This document shows, in pieces, positions 52,057-59,422 of a DNA stretch of 64,000 nt; the first letter of the stretch is position 1; each line of letters begins with the position of its first letter. The DNA comes from Nonomuraea sp. MG754425 (GTDB lineage Bacteria > Actinomycetota > Actinomycetes > Streptosporangiales > Streptosporangiaceae), in assembly GCF_021699195.1 (NCBI RefSeq), contig NZ_SSXE01000050.1, positions 1 through 64,000 on the forward strand, read 5' to 3'. The position numbers were made by a program, and so were the translations under genes. The notes under the pieces are model-generated. The model did no database searches. It was not told where the DNA came from and saw nothing but the letters and a program-made list of their open reading frames with translations.

Positions 52057-52132
52057 CGGGCTGACGTTACTGACCACATCTGGCCTCTGACCTTGGTGTA
52101 CGGCTCCCGCCCTCCCTATGCCAGGGAAGATC

Positions 52133-52149
52133 ATCCCGCGTATATCCCG
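52133..52149. promoter_or_regulatory. Candidate integrase/Xis arm site, left end
   Basis: ATCCCG-CGTAT-ATCCCG: two direct ATCCCG boxes spaced 11 bp start to start, 76 bp inside att copy 2. The same 17-mer occurs at 62700-62716 near the right end. Confidence 0.6.
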
Positions 52150-52316
52150 CGAGGCCGAGCCAGCGACGAACGTCCCTGGAACCTGCGAATTAAAAGCTCG
52201 GCCGATCATGGTTCCAGGAAGTTCAATGCAGGCCAGCGGGCATGCGCGATCCGCCCTGAACGCCCTTGGACGGCTTCGTATTGCAACTCGAACTGCAACT
52301 CTGGCCATCCGAAAGG

Positions 52317-52694
52317 TCAGTCCTCAAGATCCGTGTACATGTACCACGGGCCCTCCACGTGCTCAACATCGCGCGGCTGTACATGGGGACTCCAGACGTA
52401 GCCGTAGGCGCGGTCTCCCAACCACCCCTGGCCTTGCTGGAAATAGACCAGACCGTTCGCCCGGAAAACCTTCTCGAACGTGAGGTTCCCGATGGTCTGC
52501 CTCTCAAGCTCATCGCCCTCCCCCAGCGAGCGAGCGGCCGCCTCCATGCCCCCAACCGAGTTGGTGAATCGCTCGTCCTCGGTGGGGGCCATGGTCACGG
52601 CCGCGACCAGCACGAGAACGCCGGCTAACAGTGCCATGCCCATGTACGCCACTCTGCGTAACGCAGATCCCTCAACCGCGATCGTTCCACCCAT
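52317..52694 (-). CDS. Membrane-anchored small protein (125 aa)
   Basis: ATG 52694 begins 'MGGTIAVEGSALRRVAYMGM', then a single membrane helix ('ALLAGVLVLVAAVTMAP') and an exported C-terminus ('LTFEKVFRANGLVYFQQGQG', 'HVEGPWYMYTDLED'). It lies at the attL end of the AICE, outside the transfer operon. No family is recognised; entry-exclusion or accessory roles are speculative. Confidence 0.6.
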   Translation of the reverse strand: MGGTIAVEGSALRRVAYMGMALLAGVLVLVAAVTMAPTEDERFTNSVGGMEAAARSLGEGDELERQTIGNLTFEKVFRANGLVYFQQGQGWLGDRAYGYVWSPHVQPRDVEHVEGPWYMYTDLED

Positions 52695-53101
52695 GTGGTC
52701 ATCATCACATGCGCACCGGCCGGGCGAACGGCGATCAGCCACGGGCTCCGGTGAGCCAGGGTGAGGAACGAACCCTGGATCGTCGATCGCCCCCAAGCAC
52801 GTATGGCGATTGGCCAGGCAGTGGCGATCGTAAGGGCTGCATCTGTGCGGCGGTGCGGCAACCCCGGCCGGTGCGTTCGGTCAGTACGGCGGAGCCGGCG
52901 TGCGGTGGCCGGCCCGGTGTCCCGCCGCCGTCCGGGACCGGCCCCCAGGCCGCACGCCCGGACGGCGGGCGGGCGGAGGGCCGGGGGTACGGCGGCGCGC
53001 CGCGCCGCCGCTTGATCCCTATGAGCGCTATTCGGCAACGTTCCGAGGCTGTCGCTTGGAAGTGCGTGTACGTCGGGGGTGTGGGCCGGTAGCTTCGCGT
53101 T
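52695..53101. other. Very GC-rich non-coding gap with palindrome (about 407 bp)
   Basis: No coding frame is convincing. It has strong G/C tracts and a 19-bp palindrome, GGCGGCGCG-C-CGCGCCGCC, at 52991-53009. It could hold the promoter of the Nudix gene or a cis-acting transfer or replication site; no evidence decides between these. Confidence 0.4.
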
Positions 53102-53665
53102 GTGGCTGATGACGCTGAGCTGACGCGCTGGGTCGTTCATGGGGAACGACTGATCTACGACAACCGGTGGATCCGGCTCGGCATGGCCGATGTGGAGATC
53201 CCCGGTGGGGAGCGGTTCGAGCATCACGTTGTGCATCTGGATCGGGCCGCTATCGCGGTTGTCGTCGACGAGCAGGACCGGGTCCTGCTGATGTGGCGGC
53301 ATCGGTTCGTGTTCGATCGGTGGGGGTGGGAGCTTCCCGGCGGCCTGGTCGAGGCGGGTGAGGACCCGATGACGACCGCTGCGCGGGAGGTGGAGGAGGA
53401 GACCGGGTATCGGCCCAAGCAGGTTGAGCATCTGGTGAGCTATCAGCCGATGGCCGGCATGGTGGACTCCGAGCACATCCTGTTCCTGGCGCGTGGGGCC
53501 GAGTTGGTGGGCAAGCCTGAGGGTGAGGTGGAGGCCGACCGGCTCGAATGGGTTCCGATGTCGGAGATCCCCGACATGATCGCCCGCGGTGACATCTGGA
53601 CGTCCGGGACGTTGATCGGGCTACTCCAGGCTCAGCAGCGGCTCAACGGCCGAGAGCGCGGTTGA
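53102..53665 (+). CDS. Nudix hydrolase, AICE-encoded (Pif-like)
   Basis: The 187-residue protein starts at GTG 53102 and has a complete Nudix box ('GGLVEAGEDPMTTAAREV' then 'EEETGY', about 80-102), with the ADP-ribose-pyrophosphatase-like 'SYQPMAGMVDSEHILFLARG' after it. In pSAM2 the Nudix protein Pif prevents redundant transfer between element-carrying cells. That role is plausible by position and family but unproven. Its 3' end overlaps the convergent HTH-TPR gene by 23 bp. Confidence 0.85.
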   Translation: MADDAELTRWVVHGERLIYDNRWIRLGMADVEIPGGERFEHHVVHLDRAAIAVVVDEQDRVLLMWRHRFVFDRWGWELPGGLVEAGEDPMTTAAREVEEETGYRPKQVEHLVSYQPMAGMVDSEHILFLARGAELVGKPEGEVEADRLEWVPMSEIPDMIARGDIWTSGTLIGLLQAQQRLNGRERG

Positions 53666-54866
53666 CCGCCCGCGACAGTTCCTCGATGCGACGGCGCTGA
53701 CGGCGGGAACCTGTCATGGTCGCGAGCTGCTGCGCACGCTGGATGTGCGGTTGGGCGGCTTCCGGGTCGCCGGCCGCGAGGAGGGCGTGTCCCAAGTCGC
53801 AGCGGACGCCGGACTCAGCGCGGTTGTAGGTGCCGTCCATTCCGGCCAGTGCTGACCGGAGGTCCTCGACGGTGCCGGGGTCGCCGAAGCGGAGCAGGCA
53901 ACTGCCTCTCCAGCGGGCGAAATGGTGAACGTTGATAGACAGGTAAGGCGTCTCCGGGTCGCCGTCCCCTTCCGGCAGCACTGCGGCGGCCTGGTCGAGA
54001 GCGCGACGGCAGGCGTCCTCGTCCCCGAGGACGGCGGCGGCCTCTGCTTCGGCTGCTGCCAGCCAGGTTCTGAGGCGGGCGGGGACGTGGTCGCGGTGGG
54101 TGGCGTGGATGTACTGGAGCAGTTGTGCGGCTTCGGCCGGTCTTCCAAGGTCCATGAGAACGTACGCCTGCTCACCGGAGACGTAGGCGAGGACGGCGGG
54201 GTCGTCGGCTTCCCGTGCGGCGGCCTTGGCGTGCTCGTAGTGGTTCCAGGCGTCGTTGAGAGCCACGGTGTTGATGGCCTGCCATCCGGCCAGTGATGCG
54301 GTCTCGGCGAGGAGGTGGGCGAGTTGGGCGCGAATCTGGGGGCGTACGGCGTGGCGGTGGGCGCGTTCGATCTGGGCCATCTGGGCGCGCATCTTGTCGG
54401 CGATGGCGACGCTGCCGAGTCGGCGGTCCTGGAGGCGGAGGTTGTTGGTGTCCGTCGTGAGGATCATGACCATCATGGGGTCGATGGCTGAGGCGGCGTC
54501 CAGGCGGGCGGCGAGTTCGCTGGTCTGCTCCTGGTGCTCGTCGTCATGATCCCCGGTCGGTGAGGCGAGGTCGAGCGGGGCCAGGCCGAGGAGCATTCTG
54601 GCGTGGTCGGGCAGGCCGAGTCCGGCGGCGATGCGCTCGAATACCGCGAGTTCCTCGATGGGGCCTGCACTCCCGTTGAAGATCTTGTTGACTCGGGGTT
54701 GGGCGATCTCGGTTGCTGTGGCGATGCGTACCTGGCTGAGTCCGGCGTATTTGGCGACAAGGCGGAATAGCCCCGTGATATCGCGTTTTTGGAGGATTTC
54801 GCGGGTTTCATCGCGATCCCATACCCATTCTGGTATGTCGATCGGGTCGAAAGCGGCTTTGCGCAT
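53643..54866 (-). CDS. HTH-TPR regulator (XRE-like), AICE-encoded
   Basis: The 407-residue protein starts at ATG 54866 behind GGAGGACCGC. A helix-turn-helix ('GLSQVRIATATEIAQPRVNK', about 42-65) precedes a long TPR-like helical region. It corresponds in place to the regulator at 43154-44410 in relic A. A 15-bp palindrome in the divergent gap is a candidate operator. It probably senses a host or recipient signal and controls the divergent small genes. Confidence 0.85.
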   Translation of the reverse strand: MRKAAFDPIDIPEWVWDRDETREILQKRDITGLFRLVAKYAGLSQVRIATATEIAQPRVNKIFNGSAGPIEELAVFERIAAGLGLPDHARMLLGLAPLDLASPTGDHDDEHQEQTSELAARLDAASAIDPMMVMILTTDTNNLRLQDRRLGSVAIADKMRAQMAQIERAHRHAVRPQIRAQLAHLLAETASLAGWQAINTVALNDAWNHYEHAKAAAREADDPAVLAYVSGEQAYVLMDLGRPAEAAQLLQYIHATHRDHVPARLRTWLAAAEAEAAAVLGDEDACRRALDQAAAVLPEGDGDPETPYLSINVHHFARWRGSCLLRFGDPGTVEDLRSALAGMDGTYNRAESGVRCDLGHALLAAGDPEAAQPHIQRAQQLATMTGSRRQRRRIEELSRAVNRALGR

Positions 54867-54933
54867 GCGGTCCTCCGAAGCGACTCCCAGGTGGTGCATT
54901 GAGGTGCCGCAGACTCTATATGCCATCGCTGTG

Positions 54934-54948
54934 TATCCCCGTGGGATA
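54934..54948. promoter_or_regulatory. Palindromic operator candidate
   Basis: TATCCC-CGT-GGGATA lies between the HTH-TPR gene and the divergent small-gene operon. AT-rich TATGTATAAACGG follows directly and may be a promoter element. Confidence 0.55.
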
Positions 54949-54982
54949 TGTATAAACGGTCTGGCTCCTCATGCTGTCGGGC

Positions 54983-55402
54983 ATGACAACTCCAGTCAGG
55001 TGCACCGAATGCGACGGCCGAGGATGGAAGATCGTCACTCGGCGCGGTCATGCTGCGGCATCAAGGTTGGGTATGGCCGCGTCCGCCAAGGAAGACTGTC
55101 TGTTCTGTGGCGGTCTCGATCAGGGCGGCGCGCTCGGTGAGCTGTTCGAGTGGGAAGTCCGCCTCACCGCCGGCCAGGGCGAGGAACTGGGGCCGTGTGG
55201 GGCGAGCCCGTTCCAGGCCACCGCCATGGACGAGCTGCGCAAGGCGATGCGGGGCATGCCTCAGGACGCTGCCGCGCGAGGGCGCATCGTGCACAGCGTC
55301 CACGATTTCGGCGCGGCTCCCGACGATCATTCCCGCCGCGAGATCTTCCGCGCTTCCCTCGACCCGGCAGGCATGGTGCGTTTCGAGCGGGTGGGCAAAT
55401 GA
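54983..55402 (+). CDS. Small protein with DnaJ-like Cys pairs (139 aa)
   Basis: ATG 54983 begins 'MTTPVRCTECDGRGWKIVTR', and a second pair follows in 'EDCLFCGGLD'. This is one CxxCxGxG-like zinc site, as in DnaJ zinc fingers, followed by a helical C-terminus. It starts a chain of three genes coupled by ATGA overlaps. Function unknown; such small genes are common between the HTH and GntR genes of these elements. Confidence 0.7.
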   Translation: MTTPVRCTECDGRGWKIVTRRGHAAASRLGMAASAKEDCLFCGGLDQGGALGELFEWEVRLTAGQGEELGPCGASPFQATAMDELRKAMRGMPQDAAARGRIVHSVHDFGAAPDDHSRREIFRASLDPAGMVRFERVGK

Positions 55403-55734
55403 ACGCGGCGAAATTGATCACGATTAGTCCGGGTCATTCGGCCGAACTTCTCCAGCAAGCGCTGGCGGAAAAAGGGGTCACCGCCGATGTTCACGATGGA
55501 TACGGGCTCGCGCTCGTGTCGGTCTGGGTCGGTCTGGTGGTGTGGTGCGATGGTCAGCAGTTCTGGTGGCGAACGGGCTGGAATGCCGCACGCCGTCGCG
55601 TCGTCTATGCCTGGCATCCCGCGATTGACCCGGTGCGGGCCGCTCACCGCGTGGCCATGCTCTATGCAGACCTTCGAGCTGCCCATCCGGCGACGGGGCC
55701 ACTGGCCGAATTCATCCGCGGGGTCGAGTCATGA
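55399..55734 (+). CDS. Hypothetical protein (111 aa)
   Basis: ATG 55399 overlaps the preceding stop. The product is soluble with many Trp ('SVWVGLVVWCDGQQFWWRTG') and an alpha-helical end ('PVRAAHRVAMLYADLRAAHP'). No family is recognised. It is coupled to the following gene by ATGA. Confidence 0.7.
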   Translation: MNAAKLITISPGHSAELLQQALAEKGVTADVHDGYGLALVSVWVGLVVWCDGQQFWWRTGWNAARRRVVYAWHPAIDPVRAAHRVAMLYADLRAAHPATGPLAEFIRGVES

Positions 55735-55964
55735 GCGACAACGCGGCCTTCTGGGGATGCGGCGTGGAGGCCGTCCGACGAAACTCCGTAGCGGTGCAGC
55801 ATGCCGTGCGGACGAATGGCACGACGGCCTGGTGCGGGGCATCGGTCCGCCCAGTGATGATCTTCGATTGGCATCTACCGTTCGGCCCGACCTATTCGAC
55901 CTCCTGCCAGGAATGCGTTCGACGGTGGGAACACGCGTCCAAGAGGGCACAGAAGACTGCCTGA
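55731..55964 (+). CDS. Hypothetical Cys-containing protein (77 aa)
   Basis: ATG 55731 overlaps the preceding stop. Two Cys ('FWGCGVEAV', 'TAWCGASVRP') and a C-terminal 'STSCQECVRRWEH' pair suggest a small zinc-binding protein. It ends 8 bp before the promoter of the GntR repressor. Confidence 0.6.
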   Translation: MSDNAAFWGCGVEAVRRNSVAVQHAVRTNGTTAWCGASVRPVMIFDWHLPFGPTYSTSCQECVRRWEHASKRAQKTA

Positions 55965-55971
55965 AAGGACC

Positions 55972-56016
55972 CTGACAGGCCGCACCTTAGCCGGTACTGT
56001 ACTTGTGCGGACGAGC
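55972..56016 (+). promoter_or_regulatory. Promoter and operator O1 of the GntR repressor
   Basis: CTGACA (-35, 55972-55977), a 17-bp spacer and TACTGT (-10, 55995-56000) are followed at once by operator ACTTGTGCGGACGAGC (56001-56016), an imperfect palindrome repeated before the transfer operon. This suggests autorepression. Confidence 0.75.
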
Positions 56017-56039
56017 GCAAGAGTGAACGGACGGCCAAG

Positions 56040-56756
56040 ATGAGCATGGACTTCGCCCCGCCGAAATACGCCCAGGTCATGCGGGCGATTCAGGAGCGGA
56101 TCGAGTCGGGCGAGTACGCCCCTGGTGACATGCTGCCATCCGAGACGCAGTTGGTGCGGGAACTCGGCGTGGGCCGCACCACCGTCGTGCGGGCTCTTCA
56201 AACTCTGGCCATGCAGGGGTGGATCGAGCGTGAGCATGGGCGCGGCTCGTTCGTGAAGGGGCGTCCCGAGAGCGGGGCCGATCGTGTCCGGCCGAGTCTG
56301 AGCACGGCGGAGCAGGGTGAGAACGCTGACAGCCTCGTGGAGGTGACCCGCGTTCCGGCACCTCGACACGTGTCCCGGCTCCTGGGTGTCGCCGAGCGCA
56401 CGCCCGTGATCGTGCGAAAGCGGGTGGCCCGTCAGAGTGGTGTGCCGTCAGCGGTGGAAACGGTGTGGATTCCGCTGGAGATCGCCGTCGGCACTGACCT
56501 GGACAAACCAGAACCGCTTCGCAACGGCATCCGCCGGCATCTCCAGGCGGTCAAGCATCTCCGGTTCGACCACATCACTGAGCGCGTCTCCGCGCGAAGG
56601 CCGACCAAGGAGGAAGCCGAGCTACTGGGGTCGTCCAACCCGGTGCTCGGCGTGCTAGCCACCGTGCATGACCCGGCGGGAGCCGTGCTGCTGGCCATGA
56701 GCCTGGCGCTTCCCGGCAGCCTGCACGAGCTAGAGGATGTCTTCAAAGTTAGCTAA
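56040..56756 (+). CDS. GntR/UTRA repressor (KorSA-like)
   Basis: The 238-residue protein has a GntR winged helix (about 8-75; 'YAQVMRAIQERIESGEYAPG', 'GVGRTTVVRALQTLAMQG') and a UTRA ligand domain (about 95-235). It corresponds to KorSA of pSAM2, which represses replication and transfer genes. Three matching operator-like sequences lie before its own gene and the operon at 56877. A second ATG at 56046 is possible. Confidence 0.88.
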   Translation: MSMDFAPPKYAQVMRAIQERIESGEYAPGDMLPSETQLVRELGVGRTTVVRALQTLAMQGWIEREHGRGSFVKGRPESGADRVRPSLSTAEQGENADSLVEVTRVPAPRHVSRLLGVAERTPVIVRKRVARQSGVPSAVETVWIPLEIAVGTDLDKPEPLRNGIRRHLQAVKHLRFDHITERVSARRPTKEEAELLGSSNPVLGVLATVHDPAGAVLLAMSLALPGSLHELEDVFKVS

Positions 56757-56783
56757 GTCTTACCCCACCCCTCCGCCATAACC

Positions 56784-56832
56784 ACTTGTGCGGACGAGTT
56801 GGCGGACTTACTCTCAACTCATGCGGACAAGT
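56784..56832 (+). promoter_or_regulatory. Transfer-operon promoter flanked by operators O2 and O3
   Basis: TTGTGC (-35, 56786-56791), a 17-bp spacer and TACTCT (-10, 56809-56814). O2, ACTTGTGCGGACGAGT (56784-56799), covers the -35. O3, ACTCATGCGGACAAGT (56817-56832), lies just after the -10 in inverted orientation. Binding of the GntR repressor should block transcription. Confidence 0.78.
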
Positions 56833-56876
56833 GGACGAGCGAACGACCGCTCTCTCCCGCTGACGAGAGGAACCAC

Positions 56877-57287
56877 ATGGCAATCCAGGGACCCATCCCG
56901 ATCAGCTTCGACCAGGTCTTCCCGCACGGCTGCTTCCTTGTGGGGCAGGCCGAGCAGGTCAAGGACTTCGACGCCTCGACCAACGGCAGGACCGTCTACG
57001 CCAAGGACAAGACGACCGGACAGCCGGTCTGGCAGGTCCCGGTCATGGACGGCGACCCGACCGTCAAGGCGTCCCAGAAGACGGTCGCGGTCAAGATCCT
57101 GTCCGAGACCGAACCCACCGCGCCGCCCGCCATGCCCGGCCTCCCGATCACGCCCGTGGAGTTCGTCGGGATGACCGTCACGCCGTACGTCGGTCAAACC
57201 GGGCGGCTGGCCTACTCCATCCGCGCGACGGGGATGCGCCCGCCGCGCACCAAGCAGGCGCCCGCCGGCAAGGAGGCGGCGGCGTGA
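56877..57287 (+). CDS. Conserved AICE hypothetical protein (136 aa)
   Basis: ATG 56877 follows GAGAGGAACC. The beta-rich protein ('PISFDQVFPHGCFLVGQAEQ', 'PVWQVPVMDGDPTVKASQKT', 'VTPYVGQTGRLAYSIRATG') is of a type I recall often preceding TraB genes in AICEs. No enzymatic motif. It is the first gene of the KorSA-controlled operon and overlaps the next start (GTGA). Confidence 0.75.
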   Translation: MAIQGPIPISFDQVFPHGCFLVGQAEQVKDFDASTNGRTVYAKDKTTGQPVWQVPVMDGDPTVKASQKTVAVKILSETEPTAPPAMPGLPITPVEFVGMTVTPYVGQTGRLAYSIRATGMRPPRTKQAPAGKEAAA

Positions 57288-57571
57288 ACCCCGTCCCCTA
57301 CACCTACATCACGCTCTCGATGCAGCCGGACGAGCCCACGCAACTGAACGTCACCCTCTACAGCAGCCACCTGCAGGCCCGCTCCAGCGTGATCAACGAG
57401 CATCGCCCGTACCTGTCGATCACCAGCCGCGACGCCAAGGTCGCCGTCTCCACCACCGGAGGCGGGCCGGTCACCGATGCCGACCTGGCCACCGCCCGCG
57501 AGATCTTCAACGCCGCCGCCCAGTACCTGGCCGACTGCGAGCGCCTGCACGCCGACCAGAGGGCGACCTGA
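57284..57571 (+). CDS. Hypothetical protein (95 aa)
   Basis: GTG 57284 overlaps the preceding stop. Sequence 'YTYITLSMQPDEPTQLNVTL' is beta-rich, and 'DADLATAREIFNAAAQYLAD' forms a C-terminal helix. Function unknown. A strong hairpin separates it from traB. Confidence 0.7.
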   Translation: MNPVPYTYITLSMQPDEPTQLNVTLYSSHLQARSSVINEHRPYLSITSRDAKVAVSTTGGGPVTDADLATAREIFNAAAQYLADCERLHADQRAT

Positions 57572-57581
57572 CAGACAAGGC

Positions 57582-57615
57582 GGGGCCGCTGGAAGCGGCA
57601 ACTTCCGGCGGCCCC
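57582..57615 (+). terminator. Strong hairpin between the first two transfer-operon genes and traB
   Basis: GGGGCCGCTGGAAG pairs with CTTCCGGCGGCCCC over 14 bp with one G-T wobble and a 6-nt loop. It may attenuate read-through into traB or protect the upstream mRNA. Confidence 0.65.
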
Positions 57616-57655
57616 TCAGTTCTCTCTGATCTCACTCACGAGAGGTTCCAAGCAT

Positions 57656-59080
57656 ATGTTCAAGCGGCTGCCTGGAGACGAGACACGCAACCTCGTCACC
57701 ACCACGCCCGACACGGCCGTCGTCTTCCGCCCGGCCGTCATCCGCACTCCCGCCATCCTCACTCTGATCATCTTCGCCTGGCGTCTCCTCGCCGGCCTCG
57801 TCCGGCTCCTGTGGCGCCATCCCGTCGCCATGCTCGCCACGCTCACCCCCGGCGTTCTCACGCTGCTGTACGGCTGGCAGACGGCGCTGCTGCTCACGGC
57901 ACCCATCCCGGCAGGTCTGGCGGCCTGGGCCCTGACCCACTGGACCAGCTTCGTCCGGCTGATCGGCTGGCGGCTGCTGGCCTGGTGGCGGCTCATCTGG
58001 GTCTACCGGCGGCACTGGCAACCCGTCATGATCGTCTCCGGCCTTGGCAGGCACCTGTGGGGCCGTGACTACCTGCCTCGGCTCGACAAGGTCACCTGCA
58101 CTGCGTGGGCTGACCTCGTCGCCGTCCGGATGCTCAAAGGACAGTCGGTCAAGGACTGGGCCGATCGCCTCGACCACCTCGCCCAAGGCTTCGGCTCCGC
58201 GTCGTGCCGGGTGGCGCTGTCTCGGGGCGGTCGCCTCACGCTCACCTTTCCCCGGTATGACCCGCTGGCCGAACGCATCCCGGCGCTCCCTGCGCCTGAC
58301 TCACCAACCGTGGGACCGGTCGAGATCGGCAAGCAGGAGGACGGGCAGCCGTGGCTGCTCAAGGTGCACGGCACACACGTCCTGGTCGCGGGCGCCACCG
58401 GCGCGGGCAAGGGCTCGATCATCTGGTCCACCATCCGCGGGCTCCTCCCGGCCGTCCACGCGGGCCTGGTCGAGATCTGGGCCCTGGACCCCAAGCTGAT
58501 GGAACTGTCTTACGGGCGCGCCCTGTTCGGTGACCGATACGCGGCCACCCCTGAAGACTGCGCCGATCTCCTCGACCAGGCCGTGAGCGTCATGCAGAAG
58601 CGCGCGACCCGCTTCGCCGGTGTTCAGCGCTCCCACACCCCGACCGTGGATGACCCCTTCGTGCTGGTGGTGGTCGACGAGGTGGCGTTCCTGACCGCGT
58701 ACCAGTCCGACAGAGAGCTGAGACGGCGGATCTCAGCCGCGCTGGCCACGCTCACCACGCAGGGCCGTGCGGTGGGCGTGGGTGTTCTGGCTGCGCTCCA
58801 GGACCCGCGCAAGGAAGTCATGAACATCCGCAACCTGTTCCCCGACAAGATCGCGCTGCGCCTGGACGAGTCCGAACAGGTGGACATGGTCCTCGGCGAC
58901 GGCGCACGGGACCGGGGAGCGCTGGCCGACCACATCTCACCCATTCCCGGACTGGGTGCCGGCGTCGGCTACGTCCGGCTGGAAACCTCGCCCGACCCGA
59001 TCCGCGTCCGCGCGGCCTACGTCTCCGACACCGACATCCGCGCCATGGCCGACGCCTTCGCCGCCGGAGAGGACGCCTGA
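57656..59080 (+). CDS. traB: FtsK/SpoIIIE-type conjugal DNA translocase (TraB/TraSA)
   Basis: The 474-residue protein has N-terminal membrane segments (about 28-110; 'AILTLIIFAWRLLAGLVRLL', 'TALLLTAPIPAGLAAWAL') and an FtsK motor with Walker A 'VAGATGAGKGSII' (about 245) and Walker B 'FVLVVVDEVAFL' (about 335). In Streptomyces elements this single protein moves double-stranded DNA between hyphae. The family usually ends in a wHTH that reads clt repeats; here the C-terminus after 'PDKIALRLDESEQVDMVLGD' is short. It overlaps the next start (TGATG). Confidence 0.9.
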   Translation: MFKRLPGDETRNLVTTTPDTAVVFRPAVIRTPAILTLIIFAWRLLAGLVRLLWRHPVAMLATLTPGVLTLLYGWQTALLLTAPIPAGLAAWALTHWTSFVRLIGWRLLAWWRLIWVYRRHWQPVMIVSGLGRHLWGRDYLPRLDKVTCTAWADLVAVRMLKGQSVKDWADRLDHLAQGFGSASCRVALSRGGRLTLTFPRYDPLAERIPALPAPDSPTVGPVEIGKQEDGQPWLLKVHGTHVLVAGATGAGKGSIIWSTIRGLLPAVHAGLVEIWALDPKLMELSYGRALFGDRYAATPEDCADLLDQAVSVMQKRATRFAGVQRSHTPTVDDPFVLVVVDEVAFLTAYQSDRELRRRISAALATLTTQGRAVGVGVLAALQDPRKEVMNIRNLFPDKIALRLDESEQVDMVLGDGARDRGALADHISPIPGLGAGVGYVRLETSPDPIRVRAAYVSDTDIRAMADAFAAGEDA

Positions 59081-59280
59081 TGAAGGTCTGCTTCCACGGC
59101 ACCGCCGAAGAGATCGAGCTGGTGGCAGGACGTTCGCTCCTCGTCATGCTCACCGTCCGCGACCTGCCGCGCGTGCGGGCGTTCGAGGTCTTCCACACCC
59201 GCATAAGCCGTCACCCCTACCAGGGCCTCTACCGGCTGTGTGCCGAGCTGGCCGAGATGGAGGGCGGCGACCATGCGTGA
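59080..59280 (+). CDS. Hypothetical protein (66 aa)
   Basis: ATG 59080 overlaps the traB stop. The small protein reads 'MKVCFHGTAEEIELVAGRSL' and ends in a charged helix. No membrane span, so it does not resemble Spd membrane proteins. Function unknown. Confidence 0.65.
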   Translation: MKVCFHGTAEEIELVAGRSLLVMLTVRDLPRVRAFEVFHTRISRHPYQGLYRLCAELAEMEGGDHA

Positions 59281-59422
59281 GCTCTCCTACCTGCTGGACG
59301 GGCTGCGCTGCTCGGCCTGCCTGAGCGACAACACGCTCTGGCTGGACCTGGCGGCGGGCCTGGTCGAGTGCCGCGAGTGCGGCCAAGGCGCCCTCATCGA
59401 CCACGATGGGGAGGACATGTGA
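59273..59422 (+). CDS. Small zinc-ribbon protein (49 aa)
   Basis: ATG 59273 overlaps the preceding gene by 8 bp. Two CxxC pairs ('RCSACLSDN', 'VECRECGQG') about 20 residues apart form a compact zinc ribbon. Its stop overlaps the repSA GTG (GTGA), so it is translationally coupled to the replication gene. Confidence 0.7.
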   Translation: MRELSYLLDGLRCSACLSDNTLWLDLAAGLVECRECGQGALIDHDGEDM

